From SHWC01 sp050173345 (GTDB lineage: Bacteria; Pseudomonadota; Alphaproteobacteria; UBA828), in assembly GCA_050173345.1 (NCBI GenBank), contig JBFXKW010000002.1:1-64000 (forward strand): a DNA stretch of 64,000 nucleotides. The letters run 5' to 3'. Made by a program: the position numbers and the translations under genes. The notes beneath the pieces are model-generated. The model was not told the DNA's origin. It saw only the letters and a program-made list of their open reading frames with translations, and ran no database searches. Shown here piece after piece: positions 16,991-24,679 of the stretch (its first letter is position 1; each line of letters starts with the position of its first letter).

Positions 16991-18379
16991 TCAACCACCT
17001 GCGTCGAGCCCGGCAGCACCGGCCTCGTGGATCCGGCCTGCCGGATGCTGCACCGAGAGCCGCGGGCCGTTGCCGAACAGCTTCTCGCGCAGCGTGCCCG
17101 GAGCGTAGGCACGCTTGTAGACACCGCGGCGCTGCAGCTCGGGGATCAGCAGGTCGGCGGCATCGACGAAGCTCCCCGGCATGTCCGCATAGGTGAGGTT
17201 GAAGCCGTCGATACCGGTCTCCTCGACCCATTCCTGAAGGAGATCAGCGACCGTCGCGGGCGAGCCGGCGAGGACGGGACCGCGGCCGCCGAGCCGGCAC
17301 CAGTCCGCCAGCTCACGGATCGTCCATCGGCGCGCCGCGTCGGCCGCGGAAAAGGACTCCACGGCGGACTGGCCGGCGTTCGTCTTGACGTAGCGCAGCG
17401 GCTCGTCGAGCCCGTAGGCGGAGAGGTCGATGCCGGTCCAGCCGGACAGCAGCGTCAGCGCGGCCTCGTCGGCGACCAGGCTCTTCAAGGCGGCGAGCTT
17501 GCGCTCGGCATCGGCATCGGTCTCGCCGAGGATGACCGTCTGCATGTTGAAGACGAGCACGTCCTCTGGCTTGCGGCCGGCCGCGGCGACGGCCTCGCGC
17601 AGCGCGGCCACGCTCTTCTTCTGCACCGCCATGGTCGGACCGGCGGTGAACACGCATTCGGCGTGACGCGCCGCGAAGGCCCGCCCGCGCGCCGAGGCGC
17701 CTGCCTGATAGAGCACGGGCGTGCGCTGCGGCGACGGCTCGCAGAGATGGATGCCGGGCACCGTGAAGTGGCGGCCGCAATGGCCGATCGGGTGGACCTT
17801 GGACGGGTCGGCGTAGATACCGGCCGCCGCGTCTCGGACGACCGCGCCGTCCTCCCAGCTCGCCTCCCACAGCTTGTAGCAGACCTCGAGATATTCCTCG
17901 GCGATGTCGTAGCGCTCGTCATGCTCGACCTGGGCCGGCCGGCCGAGGTTCCGCGCGCCGCTCTCCAGATAGGAGGTCACGATGTTCCAGCCGGCGCGGC
18001 CCTTGGTCAGATGGTCGAGCGTCGACATCCGCCGCGCGAACGGAACCGGATGCTCGAACGACACCGACGCGGTGATGCCGAAGCCGAGATGCTCGGTGAC
18101 GAGCGCCATCGCGGGCACGATCTGCAGCGGATCGTTGACCGGGATTTGCGCGCCGCGGCGCACCGCGCTGTCGACCGAGCCGCTATAGACGTCATAGACA
18201 CCGATCACATCGGCGATGAAGACGCCGTCGAACAAGCCACGCTCGAGCGTGCGCGCGAGATCGGCCCAGTGCTCAAGGTCAGTATAGCGGCCCGCCCGAT
18301 CGCCGGCCTTCGCCCACAGGCCGGGCGCCATGTGGCCGATCGTGTTCATCACGAACGCGTTGAGGCGGATCGGCTTCAT
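16991..18379 (-). CDS. LLM-class flavin-dependent monooxygenase, second paralogue
   Basis: A 462-residue relative of the downstream enzyme in the same subgroup: DGVFIADVIGVYDVYSG, LTKGRAGWNIVTSYLESGARNLG, PVLYQAGASARGRAFAARHAE, and a C-terminal GFNLTYADMPGSFVDAADLLIPELQRRG. The two share layout but differ substantially (for example HLA versus VIG at the flavin pocket), so they probably act on different substrates or steps. The C-terminus has an additional Gly/Ala-rich tail. No strong ribosome site precedes ATG 18379. The likely promoter lies in the AT-rich stretch at about 18480-18510. Confidence 0.85.
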   Translation of the reverse strand: MKPIRLNAFVMNTIGHMAPGLWAKAGDRAGRYTDLEHWADLARTLERGLFDGVFIADVIGVYDVYSGSVDSAVRRGAQIPVNDPLQIVPAMALVTEHLGFGITASVSFEHPVPFARRMSTLDHLTKGRAGWNIVTSYLESGARNLGRPAQVEHDERYDIAEEYLEVCYKLWEASWEDGAVVRDAAAGIYADPSKVHPIGHCGRHFTVPGIHLCEPSPQRTPVLYQAGASARGRAFAARHAECVFTAGPTMAVQKKSVAALREAVAAAGRKPEDVLVFNMQTVILGETDADAERKLAALKSLVADEAALTLLSGWTGIDLSAYGLDEPLRYVKTNAGQSAVESFSAADAARRWTIRELADWCRLGGRGPVLAGSPATVADLLQEWVEETGIDGFNLTYADMPGSFVDAADLLIPELQRRGVYKRAYAPGTLREKLFGNGPRLSVQHPAGRIHEAGAAGLDAGG

Positions 18380-18515
18380 CGGGGCGGCCCCGGGGCGCAG
18401 CTCAGGCGGGCACGGGTGGAGTGTCAGGCATCGCCGTTTCTAGGGTGACGATCTGGTCAGGTTGGCACAACCCGACCGGCGAATCGTGCAAAAAAAATTT
18501 GAAGCAAAACAGCGT

Positions 18516-19094
18516 TCAGGTTTGACGTAAATCGCGGAGCGATCCCGCCTCGAACGACCCTCCCCCGGCGCCCGTGCGTGGCCGGACAGCGTTCCACCAT
18601 GCCTCGATCCGATCGGCATCGGCGGGGAGGGTGACGAACAAAGGCGCGGCGAACGCCTCCCACGTGGCCTCGACGGCGGGGGAGACCGACGTCAGGATGG
18701 GGACGCCGGCTTCGATCGCCGCGGCGAACGCGTCGCGAAGGCCCTTGCCGCCGGCTTCGAGCTTGCCGAACTTGCTCAGCACCACGAGATCGCATCCCCT
18801 GTCGATATCCCGCCGCACCGCATCGGCCGCGCTGAGCGCGCCGGCACCCTCGAGATGGCAGGCCGTCGAGCCCGGCCCGAGATCCTGGAAGATCGGAAAC
18901 CGTTCGTCGCTGCCGAGGCTGCGCAGAAACCCGGCGCTACAGGCACGGTCGGCGAGGCCATGGCTCTCCGCGATCACACCGGCGATCCGCGCCGACGGTT
19001 GCCAGCGCTCGGCCAGCATCAGGAACAGGGCCTGGACCGCCGCACCCGGCGCGCCTTGCACCACGGCGATCCTCTTCACGGGTTCGTCCATCAT
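18516..19094 (-). CDS. DUF2478 family protein (P-loop-like, molybdenum-associated)
   Basis: A 192-residue cytoplasmic protein starting with a nucleotide-binding-like strand and loop (RIAVVQGAPGAAVQALF). It ends with the family-typical CDLVVLSKFGKLEAGGKGLRDAF and GVPILTSVSP. DUF2478 genes are often beside molybdate transport or Mo-enzyme genes; here a Mo enzyme (sulfite dehydrogenase) and a MOSC protein are in the window but not adjacent. AGGAGG stands 5 bases before ATG 19094. It is transcribed behind the GFA gene with a 67-base gap. Confidence 0.8.
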   Translation of the reverse strand: MMDEPVKRIAVVQGAPGAAVQALFLMLAERWQPSARIAGVIAESHGLADRACSAGFLRSLGSDERFPIFQDLGPGSTACHLEGAGALSAADAVRRDIDRGCDLVVLSKFGKLEAGGKGLRDAFAAAIEAGVPILTSVSPAVEATWEAFAAPLFVTLPADADRIEAWWNAVRPRTGAGGGSFEAGSLRDLRQT

Positions 19095-19161
19095 CGCGTC
19101 CTCCTGCCTTTCATGATCGAACCGCCAGAGCACGGAATCACCCCGAAGGCGAACGTGCCCC

Positions 19162-19596
19162 CTATTCGGCCATGAGCCGTCCGCTGCCGCCCATCTCCTT
19201 CGGCGTATCTCTGAACTTGGGGAGGCCATCGCGCATCCGCAACGTCTTTTCGGCGTAGAAGACGTGCAGCTTCGGCTTGAACCGGAGTTCCGGGAGCAGC
19301 GGGGCATAGACATCGATGAGGTCCATGAACGGATGCACCGTCATGACGTGGCCGCCGCACAGCTTGCAGAACTTGCGATGGGTTCCCTCGGTCTTGCGGA
19401 AGCTGTCGAGCTTCTCGGCCCCCTTCTTGACCGCGATGTTCTTCGTGTCCCAGAGGCTGAACGCGTTGATCGGGCCTGCCGACCAGGCGCGGCATGATTC
19501 GCAATGACAATAGCCCATTATCTTGGGCGACCCGGTGACGGCAAGCTGGACCGCGCCACAGAAGCACGCTGCTTTCAACACCTTCTTCGTCGCCAT
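19162..19596 (-). CDS. GFA family (glutathione-dependent formaldehyde-activating fold) protein
   Basis: A 144-residue Zn protein. The Cys clusters CFCGAV, CHCESC and KFCKLCGG supply the two zinc sites of the GFA fold. The name derives from Gfa, proposed to help formaldehyde react with glutathione, but most homologues are of unknown function. ATG 19596 follows AGGGGTG; upstream in-frame residues are not conserved. It lies between an aldehyde dehydrogenase gene and a DUF2478 gene, so a role in aldehyde handling is possible but unproven. Confidence 0.8.
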   Translation of the reverse strand: MATKKVLKAACFCGAVQLAVTGSPKIMGYCHCESCRAWSAGPINAFSLWDTKNIAVKKGAEKLDSFRKTEGTHRKFCKLCGGHVMTVHPFMDLIDVYAPLLPELRFKPKLHVFYAEKTLRMRDGLPKFRDTPKEMGGSGRLMAE

Positions 19597-19697
19597 GATA
19601 CACCCCTGTTTTTTCTCATCGATCCGACGTGCGTCGCTCACAGACCTTCCTGCGTGGGTCGTTCTCGATCGACACAGTCAAGAACACCGATCCTCCT

Positions 19698-21197
19698 CTA
19701 GGCGTCAAAGCGGATGCCCTGGGCGAGCGGAAGCGCATTGGAATAGTTGATCGTGTTGGTGGCGCGCCGCATGTAGCTCTTCCAGGCATCGGACCCTGAT
19801 TCGCGGCCGCCGCCGGTCTGCTTCTCCCCGCCGAACGCGCCGCCGACCTCCGCGCCGGACGGTCCGATATTGACGTTGACGATGCCGCAATCGCTGCCGG
19901 CAGCGGACAGGAACCGCTCGGCCTCCCGCAGATCGGTCGTGAAGACGCTCGACGACAGCCCCTGCGGCACGCCGTTGTGGAGCGTGAGAGCATCGCCGAA
20001 CGTCTCGTAGTCCAGCACATACAGGATCGGCGCGAAGGTTTCGGTCGCGACGAGCGCGGTCTGCGCCGGCATCTCGACAATGGCGGGACGAACGTAGAAG
20101 GCATCGGGATATTCGGCCTGCAGGGTGCGGGCGCCGCCGAACACCCTGCCGCCGTCCTGCCGGGCGCGGTCGAGCGCCCGTTCCATGGCACGGTACGCCT
20201 GCGCGTCGATCAGCGGCCCGACCAGCGTTCCATCTACCAATGGATCGCCGACGACGACTCGTTCATAGGCGTTTTTCAGACGCGACAGCAGCGCATCGCG
20301 GATGCTTCGGTGGACGATCAGGCGGCGGAGCGTGGTGCAGCGCTGGCCCGCGGTGCCGACCGCCGAGAACAGGATGGCGCGCACGGCGAGGTCGAGGTCC
20401 GCCGAGGGCGCCACGATCATGCCGTTGTTGCCGCCCAGTTCGAGCAGGCACCGCCCGAGCCGGGCGGCGACGCGCGGCGCCACCGCCTCACCCATGCGGA
20501 CGCTGCCGGTGGCGCTCAGCAATGGCAGGCGGGGGTCGTCCACCAGGGCCTCGCCGGCCGCGGCCGCGCCAATGACCACCTGCAGGAGATCCGCGGGCGC
20601 GTCGCCGAACCGCGCCACGGCATCGCGGAACAGCTTCTGGCAGGCAAGTGCCGTCAGCGGTGCCTTCTCCGACGGCTTCCATACCACGGGGTCGCCGCAG
20701 ACGAACGCCAGCGCCGCGTTCCACGACCAGACCGCCGCCGGGAAGTTGAACGCGGAGATCACCCCCACCACGCCGAGCGGATGCCAGGTCTCCATCATGC
20801 GATGGCCCGGGCGCTCCGACGCGATGGTCAAGCCGTAGAGCTGGCGCGAGAGGCCGACGGCGAAGTCGCAGATGTCGATCGCCTCCTGCACCTCGCCGAG
20901 CCCCTCCTGGAGTATCTTGCCGCACTCGACCGAGATGAGCCGGCCAAGGCCTTGCTTGTGGCGGCGCAGCGCCTCGCCGAACAGGCGCACGAGCTCGCCC
21001 CGGCGCGGCGGCGGAAGGTCGCGCCAGAGGGGGAACGCCGCGTGGGCGCGCGCGATCTTGTCCTTTACGGCCTCCGCCGTGTCCTTCCGAAGGCGCGCGA
21101 TCTCGCCGCCGTCGATCGGCGAATGGACCGGCAGATCGCCGCCCGAAAGCTGGCGGCGATCCATGCCGAGATCGTCAACGATGCCCGAGATATCCAT
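19698..21197 (-). CDS. amaB: Aldehyde dehydrogenase family 7 (aminoadipate-semialdehyde dehydrogenase type)
   Basis: A 499-residue NAD-dependent aldehyde dehydrogenase of the antiquitin (ALDH7) type. The catalytic Glu is in LELGGNNG and the catalytic Cys in GTAGQRCTTLRR. The C-terminal GGAFGGEKQTGGGRESGSDAWK and MRRATNTINYS are diagnostic of the family that oxidises alpha-aminoadipate semialdehyde / piperideine-6-carboxylate in lysine breakdown. GAGGTGAGG precedes ATG 21197. It follows another aldehyde dehydrogenase gene (71-base gap, same direction). The lysine role is inferred from family; no lysine aminotransferase or dehydrogenase gene is adjacent. Confidence 0.8.
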   Translation of the reverse strand: MDISGIVDDLGMDRRQLSGGDLPVHSPIDGGEIARLRKDTAEAVKDKIARAHAAFPLWRDLPPPRRGELVRLFGEALRRHKQGLGRLISVECGKILQEGLGEVQEAIDICDFAVGLSRQLYGLTIASERPGHRMMETWHPLGVVGVISAFNFPAAVWSWNAALAFVCGDPVVWKPSEKAPLTALACQKLFRDAVARFGDAPADLLQVVIGAAAAGEALVDDPRLPLLSATGSVRMGEAVAPRVAARLGRCLLELGGNNGMIVAPSADLDLAVRAILFSAVGTAGQRCTTLRRLIVHRSIRDALLSRLKNAYERVVVGDPLVDGTLVGPLIDAQAYRAMERALDRARQDGGRVFGGARTLQAEYPDAFYVRPAIVEMPAQTALVATETFAPILYVLDYETFGDALTLHNGVPQGLSSSVFTTDLREAERFLSAAGSDCGIVNVNIGPSGAEVGGAFGGEKQTGGGRESGSDAWKSYMRRATNTINYSNALPLAQGIRFDA

Positions 21198-21268
21198 GCC
21201 TCACCTCGTCGGACGCCCGCACGGCGGCCGCAACATGCGCCGCGATGGCGCCGACAAGGTTAGAGCGG

Positions 21269-22762
21269 TCAGCCGGTCTTGATCCAGACCGACTTGACGT
21301 TGAGGTATTCCTCGACGTGCTGCTTGCCGCTTTCCCGCCCATAGCCGCTCATCTTGTAGCCGCCGAACGGCACGGCCGGGTCCATGGCCTGGTAGCAGTT
21401 GATCCAGACCGAGCCGGCGCGGATGCCGCGCGCGAGCTGGTGCGCCTTGGTGACGTCGCGCGTCCACAGCCCGCTGCCCAGGCCGTAGTCCGTCGCGTTG
21501 GCGCGCGCGATCACCTCGTCGATGTCGGTGAACGGGATGGCGGAAATCACCGGGCCGAAAATCTCGTCCTGCGCGATCCGCATATCGTCGCGAACGTCGG
21601 CGAACACCGTCGGCGGCACGAAATAGCCTTTCGCCATGTCGCCCTCGGTGAGGCGCGCGCCGCCAGACAGGGTGCGCGCGCCCTCCTGGTGGCCGATGGC
21701 GAGATAGGTGGTGACCCGCTCGAGTTGCTCGGCCGAGACCAGCGGCCCGATCTGCGTCTCGGAATCGGCGCTGTTGCCGACCCGAAGCGACTTGCCGTAG
21801 TCGGCGACACGCGCGGTGAACTCGTCATAGATGCGCCGCTCGACGAAGAGCCGCGTGCCGGCGCTGCAGATCTGGCCCGAATTGGCGAACACCGCCATGG
21901 AGGCGCCGGGGACCGCGGCGTCGAGGTCGGCGTCCGCGAACACCACGTCGGGCGACTTGCCGCCCAGCTCCAGCGAGACGCGCTTGAGGTTGCCGGCGGA
22001 AGCCTGCACGATCTTCTGGCCGGTCAGGTGAGACCCGGTGAACGCCACCTTGTCGACGTCCGGATGCGCCGCGAGCGCCGCCCCCGCCGTCTCGCCATAG
22101 CCGGGCACCACGTTGACGACGCCCGGCGGAACGCCGGCTTCGAGGCACAGCTCGCCGAGCCTGAGCGGCGTCAGCGGCGCCTCTTCGGCCGGCTTGAGCA
22201 CCACCGTGCAGCCGGTCGCGAGCGCCGGGCCGATCTTCCAGACCGACGCCCCGAGCGGGCCGTTCCACGGGATGATCGCGCCGACCACACCCACCGGCTC
22301 CTTCAGCGTGTAGCTGACATAGTCGCCGGGCAGCAGCGAGTTCTCGATGGTCTCGCCGTGGATCGCGGTCGCCTGGCCGGCATAGTAGCGCAGCATGCCG
22401 ATGACGCGCCGGCGCGCGCCCCTGGTGCGGTTGATCGGCGCGCCCATGTCGAGCGTGTCGAGCGTGGCAAGCTCGTCATAGTGCTGCTCGACGAGGTCGG
22501 CGAGCTTGAGAAGCAGGTTCTGCCGCTCGAACGGCTTGACCTTGCGCCACGGCCCGTCGAAGGCGCGCCGTGCCGCCGCCACCGCGCGGTCGATATCCGC
22601 CTTGTCGCCCTCGGCGACGACGGCGAGCACCTCGCCGGTGGATGGGTTGATGGTGTCGAACGTCTTGCCGGAGACCGCCTCGACCCATTTGCCGTCGATC
22701 AGCATCCGCTTGGGCTTGCCGTCCACGAACGGGTGGCGGGTGGCTAGAACGTCTATGCTCAT
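21269..22762 (-). CDS. NAD(P)-dependent aldehyde dehydrogenase
   Basis: A 497-residue classical ALDH-fold enzyme. It has PWNGPLGASVWKIGPALATG for cofactor-loop positioning, GYGETAGAAL, the catalytic Glu in LELGGKSP and the catalytic Cys in NSGQICSAGTR. The C-terminal YKMSGYGRESGK is typical. The substrate is not predictable from sequence. ATG 22762 has AGAGGACC about 7 bases upstream, and the 13 in-frame residues before it are not conserved. It is divergent from a third aldehyde dehydrogenase gene, and both may be controlled from the shared 369-base region. Confidence 0.85.
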   Translation of the reverse strand: MSIDVLATRHPFVDGKPKRMLIDGKWVEAVSGKTFDTINPSTGEVLAVVAEGDKADIDRAVAAARRAFDGPWRKVKPFERQNLLLKLADLVEQHYDELATLDTLDMGAPINRTRGARRRVIGMLRYYAGQATAIHGETIENSLLPGDYVSYTLKEPVGVVGAIIPWNGPLGASVWKIGPALATGCTVVLKPAEEAPLTPLRLGELCLEAGVPPGVVNVVPGYGETAGAALAAHPDVDKVAFTGSHLTGQKIVQASAGNLKRVSLELGGKSPDVVFADADLDAAVPGASMAVFANSGQICSAGTRLFVERRIYDEFTARVADYGKSLRVGNSADSETQIGPLVSAEQLERVTTYLAIGHQEGARTLSGGARLTEGDMAKGYFVPPTVFADVRDDMRIAQDEIFGPVISAIPFTDIDEVIARANATDYGLGSGLWTRDVTKAHQLARGIRAGSVWINCYQAMDPAVPFGGYKMSGYGRESGKQHVEEYLNVKSVWIKTG

Positions 22763-23131
22763 GGCATGGGTCCTCTGTCGTTGGTGGCGGCACGGCGCCA
22801 CGATGTCGTATGCCGGAACGGCACGTTATATCCCTATCAATATGACGCGGCAAATCCGGCCAAGCGAGCGCCTGCCGCCAACGATAATCGCTCTCCCTCA
22901 CGGATCGGGTGTCTCCCGGACCAAAAAGGTCGAACGACCGATAGGCGGCATCAATCAGACCGCCATGCCTTTGGCGGTGCTCTCGCCCCGAGGCTGCTTC
23001 CGGCCGCCCGTGGGCGGCGCGCCGCTTGCCTTGAGCGGGCCGGAGCGCCTAGCATGGCGGAATCGATATGTTTTTATAAACATATCGATACGATGAAGCC
23101 GGACCTCTATCAATCAAGGGAGATTGACGAC
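22763..23131. other. Divergent intergenic region between two aldehyde dehydrogenase genes
   Basis: This 369-base gap holds no credible gene. It contains a stem ACCGCCA (22959-22965) with TGGCGGT (22972-22978), a GC dyad GCCGCCC/GGGCGGC near 23007-23022, and the strong AT-rich palindrome at 23062-23089 (listed separately). An AT-rich patch near 22825-22850 (TTATATCCCTATCAATATG) may be the promoter of the minus-strand gene. Confidence 0.5.
23062..23089. promoter_or_regulatory. Perfect 12-4-12 palindrome, operator candidate for aldehyde dehydrogenases
   Basis: ATCGATATGTTT (23062-23073), spacer TTAT, AAACATATCGAT (23078-23089): 12 of 12 pairs match. It is strikingly AT-rich against the GC-rich background and centred 56 bases before the ATG at 23132, where a repressor would overlap or flank the promoter. 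The length suits a TetR-, GntR- or MarR-type dimer. No regulator gene is adjacent. Confidence 0.65.
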
Positions 23132-24634
23132 ATGGCGGCGACCCTGGCTATCAGCAAGCCCGCGCTCGGCAAGGCCGCGTCGGCCTTCGTGGCGAAGCAG
23201 CACAAATTTCTCATCGGCGGGAAATGGGTTTCGGCGCAGAGCGGCAAGACCTTCCCCGTCGAAGACCCGGCGACCGAGGAGACGATCGCCCACGTCCCCG
23301 CGGGCGACAAGGCCGACATCGACCTCGCCGTCGCGGCCGCGCGCAAGGCTCTCGACGGGCCGTGGTCGCGCCTCTCGCCGGTCGAGCGGTCGCGGGTCGT
23401 GTGGCGCCTGGGCGATCTTCTCGAGCAACACAAGGCCGAGTTCGCCGAGCTCGAGGCGCTCGACAACGGCAAGCCGGTGGTCAACGCCCGGGCCGGCGAC
23501 GTGCAGGGCTCGATCGACATGTTCCACTACATGGCGGGCTGGGCGTCGCGGCTGAACGGCGAGACGATCCCGGTGTCGAGCCCCGGCAACTGGCATGCCT
23601 ACACGCTGCGCGAGCCGGTCGGCGTGGTCGGCCAGATCATCCCGTGGAACTTCCCGCTGATGATGGCGGCCTGGAAGCTCGCGCCGGCGCTGGCGGCAGG
23701 CTGCACCATCGTGCTGAAGCCGGCCGAGCAGACGCCGCTCTCCGCATTGCGCTTCGGCGAGCTGATCCAGGAGGCAGGCATCCCCGACGGCGTCGTCAAC
23801 ATCGTCACCGGCTTCGGCGAGACCGCGGGCGCCGCGCTCGCCGAGCATCCGGACGTCGACAAGGTGGCCTTCACCGGCTCGACCGAGGTCGGCAAGCTGA
23901 TCGTCAAGGCCGCCACCGGCAACCTCAAGCGCGTCTCGCTCGAGCTCGGCGGCAAGTCGCCGGCGATCGTGTTCCCCGACGCCGACCTCGACCTCGCCAT
24001 CGCCGGCACGGCGGACGCCATCTTCTATAACCAGGGCCAATGCTGCACGGCTGGCTCGCGGCTCTTCGCGCACAAGTCGATCTATGACCGCATCATCGAG
24101 GGCGTGGTAGCCGAGGCCGGCAAGCTCAGGATCGGCCATGGCCTCGATCCCAACGTCAATCTCGGGCCACTGGTCTCGAAGGAGCAGCACCAGCGGGTGA
24201 CCGGCTATATCGAGGCGGGCCGCAGCGAAGGCGCGGAGGTCGTGGTCGGCGGCAAGGCGGTCGGCAACCAGGGCTACTTCGTCGAGCCGACCGTGCTGGC
24301 CAAGACCAACCGCAACATGCGCGTGGTTCGTGAGGAGATCTTCGGGCCGGTGGTCTGCGTCCAGTCGTTCGACGATGACGATCTCGATGCGGTCGCCAGG
24401 TTCGCCAACGACACCGACTATGGTCTCCAGGCCAGCATCTGGACGCGGAACCTGAAGGTCGCGCACACCCTGGCCCGCAAGATCAAGGCCGGCTCAGTCT
24501 GCATCAACGCCCACAACTATGCCAACCCGGCCTGGCCGTTCGGCGGCTACAAGCAGTCCGGCTGGGGTCGCGAGATGGGCAAGGAAGTGATGGAGCACTA
24601 CACCGAGACGAAGGCGATCGCCGCGAAGCTCTGA
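23132..24634 (+). CDS. NAD-dependent aldehyde dehydrogenase (ALDH1/2-like)
   Basis: A 500-residue enzyme with PWNFPLMMAAWKLAPALAAG, GFGETAGAAL, FTGSTEVG, the catalytic Glu in LELGGKSP and the catalytic Cys in YNQGQCCTAGSR. The C-terminal INAHNYANPAWPFGGYKQSG resembles phenylacetaldehyde and broad aliphatic aldehyde dehydrogenases. AAGGGAGA lies about 9 bases before ATG 23132. A longer frame from 22766 only reads through the regulatory region. It is related to but clearly distinct from the divergent enzyme (shared order GDKADID..VAAAR), so the pair probably arose by old duplication. Confidence 0.85.
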   Translation: MAATLAISKPALGKAASAFVAKQHKFLIGGKWVSAQSGKTFPVEDPATEETIAHVPAGDKADIDLAVAAARKALDGPWSRLSPVERSRVVWRLGDLLEQHKAEFAELEALDNGKPVVNARAGDVQGSIDMFHYMAGWASRLNGETIPVSSPGNWHAYTLREPVGVVGQIIPWNFPLMMAAWKLAPALAAGCTIVLKPAEQTPLSALRFGELIQEAGIPDGVVNIVTGFGETAGAALAEHPDVDKVAFTGSTEVGKLIVKAATGNLKRVSLELGGKSPAIVFPDADLDLAIAGTADAIFYNQGQCCTAGSRLFAHKSIYDRIIEGVVAEAGKLRIGHGLDPNVNLGPLVSKEQHQRVTGYIEAGRSEGAEVVVGGKAVGNQGYFVEPTVLAKTNRNMRVVREEIFGPVVCVQSFDDDDLDAVARFANDTDYGLQASIWTRNLKVAHTLARKIKAGSVCINAHNYANPAWPFGGYKQSGWGREMGKEVMEHYTETKAIAAKL

Positions 24635-24644
24635 CGCACGGCGC

Positions 24645-24671
24645 GGGGCCGGCCAAACGCGGGCCGGCCCC
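24645..24671. terminator. Hairpin between convergent operons
   Basis: GGGGCCGGCC (24645-24654) and GGCCGGCCCC (24662-24671) form a perfect 10-bp stem with a 7-base loop. It lies in the 45-base gap between the stops of the aldehyde dehydrogenase (+) and the long transporter operon (-). It has no T-tract on either side, so it may act as a bidirectional pause or 3'-protecting structure rather than a classic terminator. Confidence 0.55.
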
Positions 24672-24679
24672 CGCAGCTA

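Noticed and set aside
18460..18480. TGGCAC in GGTTGGCACAACC as a possible sigma-54 (-24) element
   Set aside because: No TTGC(A/T) follows at the required distance on that strand; the short 5-3-5 dyad alone is not enough to call a promoter.
18486..18515. T-run (eight T on the minus strand) after the DUF2478 stop as an intrinsic terminator
   Set aside because: I could not find a stable stem directly before the T-run, so the terminator call is not supported.
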